Shown: positions 34,528 through 46,070, counted from the first letter of the stretch. The stretch: DNA of 64,000 nt from Cyanophora paradoxa (GCA_004431415.1 QPMI01000687.1:26745-90744), one strand, 5' to 3'. A program made the numbers and translations. Notes: generated by a model from the sequence alone, not told the origin.

Positions 34528-34674
34528 TCTGCCCCCTCTCTGCGAATGCATGTCTCAGCATCCGCCCCGCCGCCGCGGGCCCCGCTGAGAGAAGAGGGTT
34601 TGGACTATGAATCTGCTACACAAACTAGCCCTGCCTAGAAAGTACACGAGGGGCGCGAGGGCGCGAGGGCCTGC

Positions 34675-35815
34675 TCACGCTCCCGCCGGTCGCCCGATGT
34701 TTATCCTCTCGAGGGCGCCCTCGAGCTGCCGGCGGGCGCTGGTCACGCGACAGCGCGCGAAGGAAAGCAAGGGAGCAGGGGGTGGGGCACCCGCTTGGTG
34801 TGGTCGCTGGTGAGGGCCGTGGAGGAGAGGAGCTCGGGGACGGCGGCGGCGGTGTTGGCGGGGGAGACGCGGGGCAGGGCGAAGGTGCCGACGGTGAGCT
34901 CCTTCATCTGCGCGGCGCGCTGGCTGATCATCTTCTCCCGCTCCCCCGTCTCCTTCCCCTCCGGCGCTTGCGTGATGTCGATCATGCTCCTGCGGGCCGC
35001 CTCGGGGGGGGCGCCGAGGGGCGCCGGCGGGGGCCGCGGAGGGGCGGGGGCGGGGGCGCGCGGCGCACGCGACGGCGCGGTCGGAGATCTCCTTCAGCAC
35101 GTCCTCCCGCGTCTTCTGCTTGGAGCCCTGCTGCTGCGCCTCCGCCCGCGAGCCCGCCGCCCCCCTTCCCTCCACGCCCCCGGCCCCCGACGGTCCTGGC
35201 CGGCCTCCGTCCACCATCGCCACGTCGGTCATGTTGAGCGGCTGCACCTGCGCGCGCCGGGCGCGGTGACGATGCGCGGGGTGGAAGCGGCGCCGCTCCG
35301 CGCACGTCTTTGTCCGATTCGAGGAACGCTCGGACAACAACGCTCGACGCGATTGCTTGCTGAATGAGCAACCCCTGCAAGTATGTATCCAGCTCGGCTG
35401 CGGCGCGCGGAGTGGGCGAGGTTCAATCTGAGGGCGCGCTAGCTAAACAGACGCACCGCGGCGCTTCTGCACGAATGATGCCTCCATGGAATCGCCAAAG
35501 AAGCGCTTTCCAGGAAACTTCGGGATTCGAGGGAAGCGCTCCTTGAGCTGGGCGCCAGGGGTCGCGTCGAGTGCCCCGCGAGAATGCGCGGGGCGCGGAC
35601 CTGGTCGTTGAACTCATCGAATTGACTGTATCGTTTGTACAGCCGCCAAGACGGCTCGGCGCCCTTCTTCACCTCCACGATGTACACCTTCGAAGTGCGC
35701 GTGGGCGGGCGCGCGGGCGGAAGGGTGCGGGAGGCCGCACTGTGTGTGCCTTCTTAGCATCGCGCACTGTCGCCGAGCCCACGATCTTCGCCGCGTACTC
35801 GACGTGCGCCGCCAT
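34675..35815 (-). CDS. PX-domain phosphoinositide-binding protein
   Basis: The N-terminal PX (phox) domain should bind endosomal phosphoinositides. From ATG 35815 the spliced reading is MAAHVEYAAKIVGSATVRDA-KK / VYIVEVKKGAEPSWRLYKR, YSQFDEFNDQ / LKERFPRIPKFPGKRFFGDS, MEASFVQKRR / AELDTYLQGLLIQQAI, AFLESDKD / VQPLNMTDVAMVDG. This includes the PX signature RYSQF and the proline loop PRIPKFPGK. The first intron fits as GC-AG (GCACAC...GAAG); the others are GT-AG. The C-terminal part (QQQGSKQKTREDVLKEISDR, SMIDITQAPEGKETGERE, KMISQRAAQMKELTVGTFAL) is helical, and the protein ends ARRQLEGALERINIGRPAGA at 34675. It resembles small sorting-nexin-like proteins; no SNARE motif or BAR domain is evident. 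Confidence 0.8.
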
Positions 35816-35944
35816 CGCCAGCTGTACCCCAACTGCCAACAAAGCCCACTGTACCCCCGCAACCTCCGAATTGTTGAAGTCGAAGTCGCATACGAATCCA
35901 CGTGCGATCACGATCGATTATTAGCAACAACCGCCCTCCCATGC

Positions 35945-36050
35945 CTAGGCCTGCGGCTTGCAGGCAAGCCCTTGAGCCAAGCCCTTGAGCCGGGCTGGGA
36001 GGTCAAGCCCTTGTCTGGCTTTTGGCCGGCTCAAGCCGGCTCAAGCCCTG
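35945..36050. repeat. Dispersed repeat copy 1, AAGCCCTTG/GGCTCAAGCC rich
   Basis: Tandem GCAAGCCCTTGAGCC units, then GGGAGGTCAAGCCCTTG and GGCTTTTGGCCGGCTCAAGCC. It shares GGGAGG(T/C)CAAGCCCTTG and TTTTGGCCGGC with the second block at 36380-36540. Confidence 0.7.
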
Positions 36051-36379
36051 AACGGGGAGGGGGGGGGAGGCGTCGGAGGGGGGTGCCGGACGCAGCTGGG
36101 CGCCTGCAGCGCATTTGAATCGGAGCTGATTATAAGCTTAAGATATAAGCCTGCGACGGCAACGTTAACTAACATAAGAATCAACGGCCTGCAACGGCAC
36201 GTACCCCCCGCGGCGCCGGCCAGCCACAGTGCGGCTGGCGCCTGCGTGCCACACGTGCATGCACGCGTTGGCGATTGCTATTATAATTTTATAAGAGTAT
36301 ATGTACATGTGTTTCTTCGTGAATTCGAAGCTTAAGCCAAATATAAGCATTGGGCTGCGGTGCGAAGGGCCTTCGGAAC

Positions 36380-36540
36380 GGTACCCCCCCTTAGGCTTGC
36401 CGCAAGCCCGGCCAAGGGCTTGACCCGCTCGGGAGGCCAAGCCCTTGGGCCGGCCGGCCGGCCGGCTTGGCTTGGCTTGACCGCGAGGGCCCGGGGCTTG
36501 GCTTGGCTTAAGCCGACTTTTTGGCCGGCAAGCCGCACCC
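36380..36540. repeat. Dispersed repeat copy 2, palindromic GGCTTGGCTTGG / CCAAGCCCTTG
   Basis: Contains GGCCAAGGGCTTGACC, GGGAGGCCAAGCCCTTG, (CCGG)n and GGCTTGGCTTGGCTT, ending TTTTTGGCCGGCAAGCCGCACC. It is largely self-complementary and related to copy 1; a non-autonomous mobile-element relic is possible. Confidence 0.6.
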
Positions 36541-37226
36541 CTACCCATGCCTCCGCAGCCGCGTTTATCGATGATGATGGTTAGATTCCTGCAAAATTCC
36601 GAGCAGCGACCGGCGACGGTAGTAGCTAGCTATGGCCAAGCTCGCCGCAAAGTCACACCTTGGGCCCTTGACGTCGCCTTCAGCTTCCATTCCTCGGCCT
36701 TCGAATCTCGCCAAGGCTTTCGTCATCTGCATGCCATGATGCGTACGAAGCGCAAACCTTATGATCAACGTGCGCAACCCTAGGCCTAGGCCTCGGCGCG
36801 GCCAGCCGCGGGTTTCGACGCGACACGCTAGCTATAGCTTCCCTCAGCTGCAGAGTCCTTCACTCAACGGGGCGCGGCGCGAGCTCGCCTGCAGGTGCAG
36901 TCCTAAGTTGATGCGCATGCGCACGTTGTCTCGAAGACACGCGCTTCGCCACCGCAGCCGCGGCTCCGGCGGGGCCGGAGGTTAACGTTCGTGGCGTGCC
37001 ACGGTGTGCCCTTAAAGCTTCCGAGTGACACCAGTCCCGAATCCTTGGCTTATGAGACGTGCAGAAGGCTTGGAGAGCAACAGACGGGGCTAGGCTCCGG
37101 ATCCTATCGGAGCGTGCGCGTCGCTCATCTCGGACATCGATCACCGGACCACGCGCGCCGGGCGCCGATCCGCGAGCGTTTGGCGCGCCGTCGCCGAACC
37201 TGGGCCCAAACGTTGACGTTGACCGG

Positions 37227-40200
37227 ATGCCGGCGGCCTTCGAAGCGGTGGGAGCGTCGCGGCCGCCGGCGCCGGCCGCGGCGCCGTCGAGGTCGCCGAA
37301 GCGGCGCTCGGCCGCGGCCGCGGGCTCGCTGGTCATCACGAGCGGGGGCGGCAGCGGGGGCGTGCTCGCCGGGGTGCGCGAGCTGGCGCGCCCCGCCAGC
37401 TCGGGCCCCCTTGGCCTCCAGCCTCCCGCCCCGCGCCCCGCCGCCCCCGACCTCTCCCGCCCCGCCACCCGCCCCGTCTCCCCGCGCGCCTCGCCCCAGC
37501 CGCCCTCGCCCTCCTCGCCGGGCCCGAGCCGGCCGCCTCCCTCGGCACCATCGGCCTCCCGGCGTCGGCCCCTGTGGAGGGCGACTGGGAGGCGGGGCGG
37601 GGGGGCGCTGGAGGGGCCGTACGCGGGGTGGACGAGCGGCTGCGGCGCCTCTGCTCGCTGCTCGAGGCTCCGCGCCGCAGCGGCCCCGCCCCGGCGGGCT
37701 CGCCTCGGCGCCGGCCTCGCGCCCGGGCTCGCCGCCCCGCGCCCCTCCGCCGGCTTCGGGGCCTCCTGCGCGGGCGCCCCGCGGGGGGAGCCCCGTGCTC
37801 GCCCTCGGCGTCGGGCACGGCTTTCTCCGCGAGGCCCCCGCCCGCCCCACCTCCCTCTCCACCCCCAGTCCGCCCCGCCACGCCCTGCCCCGCGTGCCCC
37901 GCGCCTGGCTCTGAACCCGCGCGGCAGCCTCGCCCGTGCTGGGCGGCTCCGCCGGCTCCCGCTCGCAGTCGGCCGGCTCCGCGATGGGCGGCACCGACTC
38001 CCCGCCCTTCCTCGGGGGGGCGCTCTCGGGGGCGGGCGGGGCGGTGTCGCCGGGGGGCGGGGTGCAGCTGCAGCTGGCGGGGATCTTCTCGCGGCGGCGC
38101 CGCTCCTCGTCGGCCTCGACGGGCGCCTCCTCGCTCGGCGGCAGCGGCGCCTCCGCCGCCAACCTCCTCCGCCACCTCCCGGAGCCGCCCCCGGGGGACG
38201 AGGGCGAGGCCGAGGGCGGGGCCGGGGGCGAGGGCGCGGGATGCGAGGGCCGGCACGCGTCCGGCCCCGAGCTCGAGGAGGGGCAGCAGCCGCAGGCCGC
38301 CCCCGCCCCGCCCGAGCCCCGCCCCGAGCCTCCGCTTCACCCTGCCCGCGCTCCTGCCCTTGAGCTCGCCCCGGGCCCCCAGCCGCGCCCCCGCCCCGGG
38401 GGCCGGCGCCCGACCCCGAGAGCGCGTCGTTGGGGTCGGAGCGGGGCGGGGCCGAGAGCTGGAGCTCCCCGTCGGCCCGCGGGGCCGGCACGCCCCCGCG
38501 CCTCGCCGCGGAGAGTGCGCGCAGCACCGGCCGAGGCGCCGAGGGCGCCGGCGCGGGCGCGGGGCGGGGCGCGGGCCTGCAGAGCCTGCAGAGCGCGCGC
38601 TCCAACTCGGGGGCGGGCTCGGGCTCGGGCGCGAGCTCGCCGGGCGCGGGGCGGGAGGCGGTGCTCGAGTCGGGGCGGGCGGTGCGGGGCAAGGTGGCCC
38701 CGGGGCGGACGTGCCGTTACAGCCTCTCGTGCCCGCTGCAGACGCCGGGGCTGGTGAGCGTGCAGGCCCTCCGCGGTGCCGTCGACGCCACCATCCGCTT
38801 CGTCCCGGACCGCGGCGGCGAGCCCCCCCCGGTGCGCGCCCCGCCCCACCCGCGGCCGTGCCGGGGCTCCGCCTGAGGCAGGGCGGGGGCGGGGGCAGGG
38901 GTCGGGCCCGTGGACGCTGGCGTCGACGGAGGAGGAGGGGGCGGAGCTCGCCGTCCCGCCCTTCGGCCTCGCCGGCTCGCTCGCCATCGCCCTCCGCTCC
39001 GCCACCGGGGCCGGCGCCGCCTTCGCCCTCGCCGCCGTCTGCGAGACCCCCGCCGCCCTCAAGATCGGCCGCCCCCTCGACCGCGCCCTCGCCCCCGGCG
39101 ACTCCGGCGCGCCCCGCCCCCTCCTCCCCCCATCGGGCCGCCGGCGGCTGATCGTGAGGGCCGGGGGCGGGGGGCAGGGCACTACTACGCGGGGCACGCG
39201 CGGTCGACGAACGCGGCGCGGAGCATCGTCCTCGAGCTCCGCCCCGGCGAGCGCGAGGCGCCTGGCGGCGCGCAGCCGCCCCGCAGCCTCTCCGCCCTCG
39301 ACCGCGAGTGCGCGCCGCCCCCGGCCCCCTCCCCAGGGCCCGCGAAGCCGGCAGGGGCTCACGCGGGCGGGGCGGGCAGCGGGGAGGGGGCGGGGCCGAC
39401 GGAGGGCGAGGCGGGCTCGAGCGACTCGGAGGGGAGCGCGTGGGGGGAGGGCCCGGGGGCCGCCCCCCGCCGCCCCCCGTGGCGGCCTACTTCTCGTGCA
39501 CGCGGCCGTACCCGACGCCGGAGGAGCACGACTTCGCGCTGACGCCCTCGCGCCCGCGCGCGGTGGTCCCCTGCCAGGGCCTCGGCGACACCCTCTACGT
39601 CGCCGTCCTCCCCCACCGCCGCGACCGCCGGCCCCTCGCCGCCGCCGCCGCCCCGCGCCCCGCGCCCCGCCCCTACACCCTCTCCGCCTCCATCCTCAAG
39701 TGTACGCCCCGCGCCCCGCCCCGCCCCGCCCCGCCGGCCCGACGCGGGGCCCCGCCGGCAGCCTCGGCGCGGGTGGCGGGCATGTTCATCAGCAAGAGCC
39801 TCTTCGCGCACGCCGCGTCAGCGCTCTCGCAGAACGCCCGCGGCAGCGGCAGCGCCGCCCCCTCCGCCTCCTTCGCCCGCCCCTCGGCCTCCCTGCGCGC
39901 CGCCGGCGTCCGCTCGTACGACTCCGCCGACGAGAGCCGCCCCGCCGCCCCCGCCCCGGGCCCCGGCTCCCGCCGCTGGCACGCCGCCCTCCTCCGCCCC
40001 CGCCCCCGCGGCCCGGCGCCGCCCCGCTCCCGGTCCCGGCCCCGGCGACGCCGAGCGGGAGGGGGGCCCGGGGCCTGCGGAGGGGGGCGCCGGGGCCGCC
40101 GTGCGGCGCCCCGCCTCCGTGGCCTCCCTCGCATTCCCCCGCCCCCGCGTCCCCTCCTTCTCCCTGCCCCGGGCCCCGCCCCACGGCCCCCGGCGCGGCG

Positions 40201-40467
40201 CTCGCCTCCCCGAGCCCCGGCCCGCCCCTCAGCCCCTTCCTCCCGACCCCGACCCCTCCGGAGCGCCCTGCAGCTGTCGCGTGGGCCCCCGATCCCACGG
40301 ACCTCCCGTACCCGTGATCACGACGGCCCCGCGGACCCGCGCGCGGCCCCTTGCAGATCGTGGCCATGCAGATGGCTTATTTGCTTTTTATTGCCTGTCT
40401 AATCATCCGCGCGTCCGGATCCGATGTAGTGTACCCTAGGCAGCTGGCGCTGCAGCGTGGCTTCTAG
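37227..40467 (+). CDS. Large low-complexity protein with possible beta-sandwich modules, function unknown
   Basis: I do not recognise the family. The first in-frame ATG (37227) gives MPAAFEAVGASRPPAPAAAP followed by SLVITSGGGSGGVLAGVREL and long Ala/Pro/Ser-rich stretches. More ordered segments come later: GKVAPGRTCRYSLSCPLQTP and GLVSVQALRGAVDATIRFVP (38690-38815), LAVPPFGLAGSLAIALRSAT, GHYYAGHARSTNAARSIVLE, AAYFSCTRPYPTPEEHDFAL and GDTLYVAVLPHR ... YTLSASI (to 39700). The pattern of strands and the YVAV...YTLS ending recall pre-peptidase C-terminal (PPC)-type beta-sandwiches, but this is inference. A probable last exon after CCTTGCAG (from 40351) reads IVAMQMAYLLFIACLIIRAS and stops at 40467, suggesting a short hydrophobic C-terminal anchor. 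Intron positions are mostly unresolved. Confidence 0.45.
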
Positions 40468-40984
40468 CATGCCTAGGAGCCGCTGAGCGTATTACGGTAG
40501 CCTGCAGCGCAGCGGGCAGTCTAGAAAGAACTCCGGGCCCGTGACCGGAACGGTAGTACTATACGGTGTAGCTACGCAGTAATTTGCCCAACTTGGCAAC
40601 TTGGCAAGTCGAAGGACACATATTGATCATGGCATGGCCCTCGGGGCCTAGCCTGGTAGATCAAGATCTAGCTTGGCATTTTCAGGCTTTCGAAAACGTA
40701 GCTATGCAGCGATTTCAAAAGTTTATCTCAGTATCATAGTAACGAAATGTTATTTGCAAATATCAATACTTGAATACCGTAGTACCTGACTCATGATCAG
40801 TCACTGAGTGATATTCAATGATCATGAGTACCTGCCATGCTGATCATGATCGGATCATGCACCGTGGCACTGCGGCAGCGCATGCGCATTGAGCCTCGGA
40901 GGCAAAATGAAGCTTGCCAAAAAACTTGAAAGTTGATTCTAAGTAAGCGTTCAAGTTTCGATCCTCGCCGGCTCTGGCCAACAA
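40468..40984. other. AT-richer spacer with GATC palindromes
   Basis: No exon was recognised. 40789-40799 (ACTCATGATCA) and 40819-40829 (TGATCATGAGT) are a perfect 11-bp inverted repeat, followed by more TGATCATGAT sequence. Base composition is far less GC-rich than the genes. Confidence 0.6.
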
Positions 40985-42500
40985 TAGGAGGGGAGGCAGT
41001 CTATTGCAATTGGGGCCGAATTTGGGGGGGCCAACCGCAGGCCAACTGCAGACTCTGAGAGAAAGACAGCCGCACTCTCGAGACAGCCGGCCGGATCGCC
41101 GGGGCGGCGGACGAGGCGGAGTGGGAGGGCGGAGAGGGGCGGGGAGCGGGGGGCGTTGGATCTGGAGGCGAGGGCGGCGAGGAGGGGCCGCTCGGGGCGG
41201 GCCCCGCCGGGCCCGTAGCGGCGCATGCGGACGGCCACAGAGAGCTCCCGCAGCTCCGCCGCCGCCCCCAGCGACCCCAGCGCCCGCCCCGCCTCCTGCC
41301 CCCCGAGGGCGGGTCGGGGTACAGGGGGGTACAGGGGGGGTCGGGGTACAGGGGGGGTACCTGGACGGGGAAGACGGGGGCCTGGGCGTCGGAGTCGAGG
41401 GGGAAGGCGAGGGAGCGGAGGGCGGGGAGGCGGGCGGCGGCGGCGAGGGCGGCCGGCTCGAGCTGCTCGGGGGCGTCGCTCCCCGCCAGGTCGAGGCAGG
41501 CGAGGCGGCGGGCGGCGGGGACGGCGGCGAGGCGCGCGGAAGAAGAAGGGCACCTTAAGCCCCTCCAGGGCGCCCAGGGCGGCAAGGGGCCCCAGCCCGC
41601 CCTCCACGGCCCCCGCGCACAGGCCCCGCAGGCCCGAGGCCACCGCTGTCCCCGAGTCGAGCGCGTCGTCGGCTGCGTCCGCAGCGCGAGGGCCGCGAGC
41701 GCCGGCAGCCGCCCCAGGAGCGAGCGCAGGTGGTGGTCCTCGTACCCTAGGAACCGCCGCGCCGCCAGCTCGAGGCGCGAGACGCCGGGGAGCGGGCCCT
41801 CGCCCAGCCCCGAGAGGAGCGCGTCCGCCGCGCCCTCGTGCAGCGGCTGCACCCCGATCGCGATCTGCCATGACGATCAGGCGGGGTACGGGTTGCGTTG
41901 GGGGTACGGGGGGTTGCGTTGGTACGGTACGTGGGCGGCGGAAAGCTCGTCGGTGGCACGGTTTGGGGCCTCCGGGGCGGCGGGAGGGGCGCGGCGCACG
42001 CTCGGAGGTGTCGGAGGAGCGCGGGGGCAGCTCCAGCGACACGGAGAGGCGCCGCAGCTCTGCCAGGTTCACCAGGCAGGGCCAGCGCACGTTCCCGAGG
42101 CCCGAGAAGGGCCACGCCCGCGGCGACGTTCGAGGCGCCGCGCCGGTCTCGTTCGGCCCGCACGCGTGCCGGGACACGAGCGTGCAGATCCGCCGCGTGA
42201 GCGCGACGTGCACTTCGACGCTGGAGCCCGCGAGCTCCCCGAGCGCGGCTGGGCCGAGGTCGAGCGCAGCCTAGCGGACCTCCAGCATCACGCGCCGAAA
42301 CCGCCGACACAGCGACCAAAGCTGTGCGTGCCCGTACGCGCTGGCCAGGCCCACGGCCTCGAAGAGTGCGAGCGGCCAGCCGCTAAGCCGCAACGCTGCG
42401 GACCACGGACCTTGTGCAGCGTTATCGATGACAGGATATCGATGAGCTGTGTGTGTCGTCCAGCTGGTCGAAGGCGCAGGGAGGCTCCTCGGCCTCCATG
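40985..42500 (-). CDS. Leucine-rich, F-box-family-like protein (incomplete model)
   Basis: Reading leftward: SGWPLALFEAVGLASAYGHA, LWSLCRRFRRVMLE (resembling the second half of an F-box, cf. AVCKRFKEAID in the gene at 49-51.8 kb), AALGELAGSSVEVHVALTRR, LVNLAELRRLSVSLELPPRS, VSRLELAARRFLGYEDHHLR, LLGRLPALAALALRTQ, LRGLCAGAVEGGLGPLAALG, RLACLDLAGSDAPEQLEPAA and PALRSLAFPLD. The repeated L-x-x-L-x-L pattern fits degenerate leucine-rich repeats. No good ATG or F-box first half was found at the 5' end and the stop is not fixed, so this could be a complete divergent paralogue or a decaying copy. Introns include GTACAGGGGG (41310-41362) and GGGTACGGGTTGCGTT (41880-41935) repeats. Confidence 0.5.
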
Positions 42501-42963
42501 CGAGCGCAATCAGCCGCAACGCGAGCGACCAGCCGCTAAGCCGCGACAATGCGGATTAGTCCAGTTGGACCAAGGGGGCCAAGCCAACGAAACACTATCA
42601 ATATCGAAACGCTTTCGGTTCATTTCGCTTTTATGCGGGATATCGATGAGCTGCAGCGGGGCCGTCGGTCGTTGATGCGTGAGATGTCAACGTACCCCAT
42701 TGCTTCGTTCGCAGCCCGGCAAGTTCGCTTACGCCCGCGCCCTCCGTTCTCTCGTGCACTCGCGTTGAAAGCTGGGGTAATGTGAAGATTCGGCTTAGCC
42801 TAATAGCTTTTAACTTGCCGTCGTTGCAATGACGGGCGACGGCAAGCGGGCCATGGAAGCCTCAAGCGAGCTCGAGGACTCGAAGCGCGCGCGTGGCCTC
42901 GAGCGAGGAGTCGAAGTGCGAAATTCAATATTCATGTTCGGGTGAATAAGTTCGCTGTCGCTG

Positions 42964-43110
42964 ATGATCGGGCGCGTGCAGGAGATGGCGCCTGCGGCGC
43001 CCGCTAGCGCTGATCATGCATATGACCATGAGGAAGAAGCGCCGATTGTGATGCTCCCCGACGAGCTGCTCGTGAAAATCCTGCGGATCTCGGCGAACGA
43101 GGTCAGCGCG
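42964..43110 (+). CDS. Orphan first exon with F-box start (LPDELLVKIL)
   Basis: ATG 42964 (MIGRVQEMAPAAPASADHAY) leads to EEAPIVMLPDELLVKILRIS and ANE, then a plausible donor GTCAGC at 43111. LPDELLVKIL is the usual start of an F-box, the SKP1-binding motif of SCF ubiquitin ligases. No continuation is found in the next 5.9 kb of repeats. The exon ends in phase 0, compatible with an acceptor at about 49096 in front of the LRR gene. It may therefore be exon 1 of that gene or a stranded fragment. Confidence 0.45.
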
Positions 43111-43169
43111 CCCGCCTGCGCTTGCGGCTTTGATTTCCTGAGCTCGAGCTCGGACCGCACAGGGACGAA

Positions 43170-43345
43170 TAGCTAGTTGACAGCTAGTTGACAGCTAGTT
43201 ATCTATCTCACGAGGTTTGCAAATCCTAGATATTATCTAGTTGCAATTGTTATCTAGTTGTTATCTAGTGGTCATCTAGACGTCATCTAGTAGTTATCTA
43301 GACGTCATCTAGCTAGTACTTATCTAGACGTCATCTAGAGACGCC
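43170..43345. repeat. Degenerate ATCTAG/GACGTC tandem repeat
   Basis: Units such as TTATCTAGACGTCATCTAG recur, each with TCTAGA and GACGTC palindromes, following AGCTAGTTGACAGCTAGTT. The flanking sequence to 44500 has no recognised exon; a GCC trinucleotide run lies near 43560-43590. Confidence 0.7.
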
Positions 43346-44519
43346 TTCCCACCTATCATTCCCACCCTACCGCCAGCAGCAGCACGGTGATTACAACAGC
43401 CTTCATTCACACTGACACACTTGGCTAGCTAGCGCTATGCTAGGCTACGCTAAGCTAGCTAGGCTGCACAACCTGCACTACGCTAAGTTGCCGCCTTCGC
43501 CGCGCCTTGCCAGCGCCATTGAGTCGCCCGCTAAGAAATGGCCGTGTTGCCGCCCAGGAAGGCCGCCGCCGCCGCCGCGCCGCCGCCGCCATCTCTCTGA
43601 CCTGCAAGCCATGTGAACGTCGTGCAACGGACAAGCTAAAGGGCGTAGCTACGCACTAGAACACTCATAAAGACTAGGTCTACGAGGGATGTGCGCTCCT
43701 ATAACGCGAGCAAGCGCAATCGCAAAGTGACACGCACCAGATGCGGAGATGCCTGCGCGGAGCGATCAGATAGCTGAGCATTTCCAACGGTCATGAAGCC
43801 TTGTGGGGCACCGTGGCACACGTTAGTCACGGCTCGGCGGCCACGGCTGGTCGGACCTGACAAAGACTTCGGAGAATGCATCTTCGGGTCGCTTGTCCGT
43901 CCTGAAGAGATAGTCAGCCAGTGTGGCACACGCTGGGACAACCGGACGGCCGCAGACCGACTGCGGTCGACGTCCGTTAGTCCGACCTGTGCGTGAACAA
44001 GACAGGACCTGCGCGTGAAAAGAACGCAAACACGCGCTAGGGGCCGCAGCTGAACGCTGCTGCTCGTGCGCGGGTTAGCTGATGCAGCTTTTGGAAGCTG
44101 AGGCCGTTGCCGAAGGTTTGTGGGATGTGTACCCTTGCTTCAAGCCTGCTACCCCTGCGAGACTGCCAGTCTAGTGTGTCAGACAAGCCTGCTACAGAGA
44201 CCGCGGCACCCGCAGGCGCAGCCACGCAGCACGACCGAATGGGCGAGAGAGTCCAAGAACACCAAGAACTGGCGCGGCGCGCTATGGCGAGAGGCAACCG
44301 ATACACAGCCCGAGCCGCTAGCGAGCGAAAAGCTTTGTGCGGGCCACTTCTAGTACAATGTCTCCTACGAGTCCCCAGGGCTGACTACTCCGTGGCGCAG
44401 GGCGACTCGGCGACACAGCGCAGGTGCTGACGCAGCGCGATCCATGCGGGGACCCGCCCTTGCGGCAAGCGACATGAACAGTTCGTACCACGCTTAGAAG
44501 TTTTCTCATAGACAAGTCA
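43346..44519. other. Non-coding stretch inside the repeat island
   Basis: GCTAGCTAGCGC / GGCTACGCTAAGC short repeats near 43430-43490. No convincing exon or RNA gene on either strand. Confidence 0.5.
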
Positions 44520-46070
44520 TGGGGCCGCCGCATGGGGCCGACGCGCGGGCGGGCGGAGCAGAGGCGCAGCGGCGAGGCTCGCCGGGCGGGCGGCGGCGCG
44601 GCGGGCGGAGGCGCGGCTCACTGAGAGGGTTGCAGGACGGGGCGAAGGCGCGGCGGGCGGCTCGGCGGTGCGGCATCTCGCCAGGCGGCGCAGGAGGCGC
44701 GGCGGGCGGCGGCGAGGCTCGCCGCACGCGGCGGAGCGGGCGGGGCGAAGGCGCGGCGGGCGGCGGGGCATCTCGCCGGTCGGTGCGGGAGGCGCGGCGG
44801 GCGGCGGCGAGGCTCGCCGCACGCGGCAGAGGCGCGGCGGGCGCCGGCGCGGCTCGCTGCACAGGGCGGGAGGCGCTGCGGGCGACGGCGGGGCTCGCCA
44901 GGCGGGGCGGAGGCGCGGCGGGCGGCGGCGCGGCTCGCCGGGCGGGGAAGGCGCAGCGGGCGGCGGGGAGACTCGCGGGGCGGGCCCCAGCTCTGGCGCG
45001 CGGCAGCGGACTTCGTCGCACGGGGCGGAGGCGCGGCGGGCGGCGGCGAGGCTCGCCGCACGCGGCAGAGGCGCGGCGGGCGCCGGCGCGGCTCGCCACA
45101 CGAGGCGGGAGGCGCGGCGGGCGGCGGCGCGGCTCGCTGCACAGGGCGGGAGGCGCGGCGGGTGGCGGCGAGGCTCGCCGCACCCGGCAGAGGCGCGGCG
45201 GGCGGCGACGAGGCTCGCCGCACGCGGGGAGGCACGGCGGGCGGCGGCGGGGCTCGCCGGGCGGGGCGGAGGCGCGGCGGGCGACGGCGCGGCTCGCCGG
45301 GCGGGGCGGAGGCGCGGCGGGCAGCGACGGGGCTCGCCGGGCGGGCGGAGGCGCGGCGGGCAGCGACGGGGCTCGCCGGGCGGGGGAAGGCGCAGCGGGC
45401 GGCGGGGAGGCTCGCGGGCGGGGCCCCAGCTCTGGCGCGCGGCAGCGGACTTCGTCGCACGGGGCGGAGGCGCGGCGGGCGGCGGCGAGGCTCGCCGCAC
45501 GCGGCAGAGGCGCGGCGGGCGCCGGCGCGGCTCGCCACACGAGGCGGGAGGCGCGGCGGGCGGCGGCGCGGCTCGCTGCACAGGGCGGGAGGCGCGGCGG
45601 GCGGCGGCGAGGCTCGCCGCACCCGGCAGAGGCGCGGCGGGCGGCGGCGAGGCTCGCCGCACGCGGGGGAGGCACGGCGGGCGGCGGCGGGGCTCGCCGG
45701 GCGGGGCGGAGGCGCGGCGGGCAGCGGCGCGGCTCGCCGGGCGGGGCGGAGGCGCGGCGGGCAGCGACGGGGCTCGCCGGGCGGGGCGGAGGCGCGGCGG
45801 GCGACGGCGGGGCTCGCCGGGCGGGGCGGAGGCGCGGCGGGCGACGGCGCGGCTCGCCGGGCGGGGCGGAGGCGCGGCCGGCGGCGGGCGGGGCTCGCCG
45901 GGCGGGGCAGAGGCACAGCGGGCGGCGCGGCATCTCGCCGGGCGGCGCGGGAATCGCGGCGGGCGGCGACGATGCTCGCCGCACGCGGCGGAGCGGGCGG
46001 GGCGGCGGCGCGGCGGGCGGCGGGGCATCTCGCCGGGCGGTGCGGGAGGCGCGGCGGGCGGCGAGCACCG
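44520..46070. repeat. 42-bp GC-rich minisatellite array
   Basis: About 35 imperfect copies of a ~42-bp unit built on GGCGGAGGCGCGGCGGGCGG and GGCTCGCCG. Because 42 is a multiple of three and the unit lacks stops, several frames on both strands stay open for ~500 codons, giving Arg/Gly/Ala- or Pro/Ala-rich repeats. A higher-order duplication is visible: the rare block around CCCCAGCTCTGGCGCG with a following CGGACTTCGTCGCACGG occurs near 44991 and again near 45430, 439 bp apart. I do not regard the open frames as genes. Confidence 0.88.

Larger units (their letters stand above)
35816..37226. other. Gene-poor spacer with dispersed AAGCCCTTG repeats
   Basis: No exon was recognised. It contains two related repeat blocks (see separate entries), AT-richer sequence near 36120-36350, and several GCGCATGCGC-type palindromes. 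Confidence 0.5.

Noticed and set aside
35423-35687. SNARE-like identity for the PX protein
   Set aside because: A Vam7-type PX-SNARE was considered because of the C-terminal helices, but no SNARE heptad layer with a central Gln or Arg was visible.
43823-44430. Short open frames on both strands (about 68-107 codons)
   Set aside because: No recognisable motif, no consistent splice context, and composition like the surrounding spacer.
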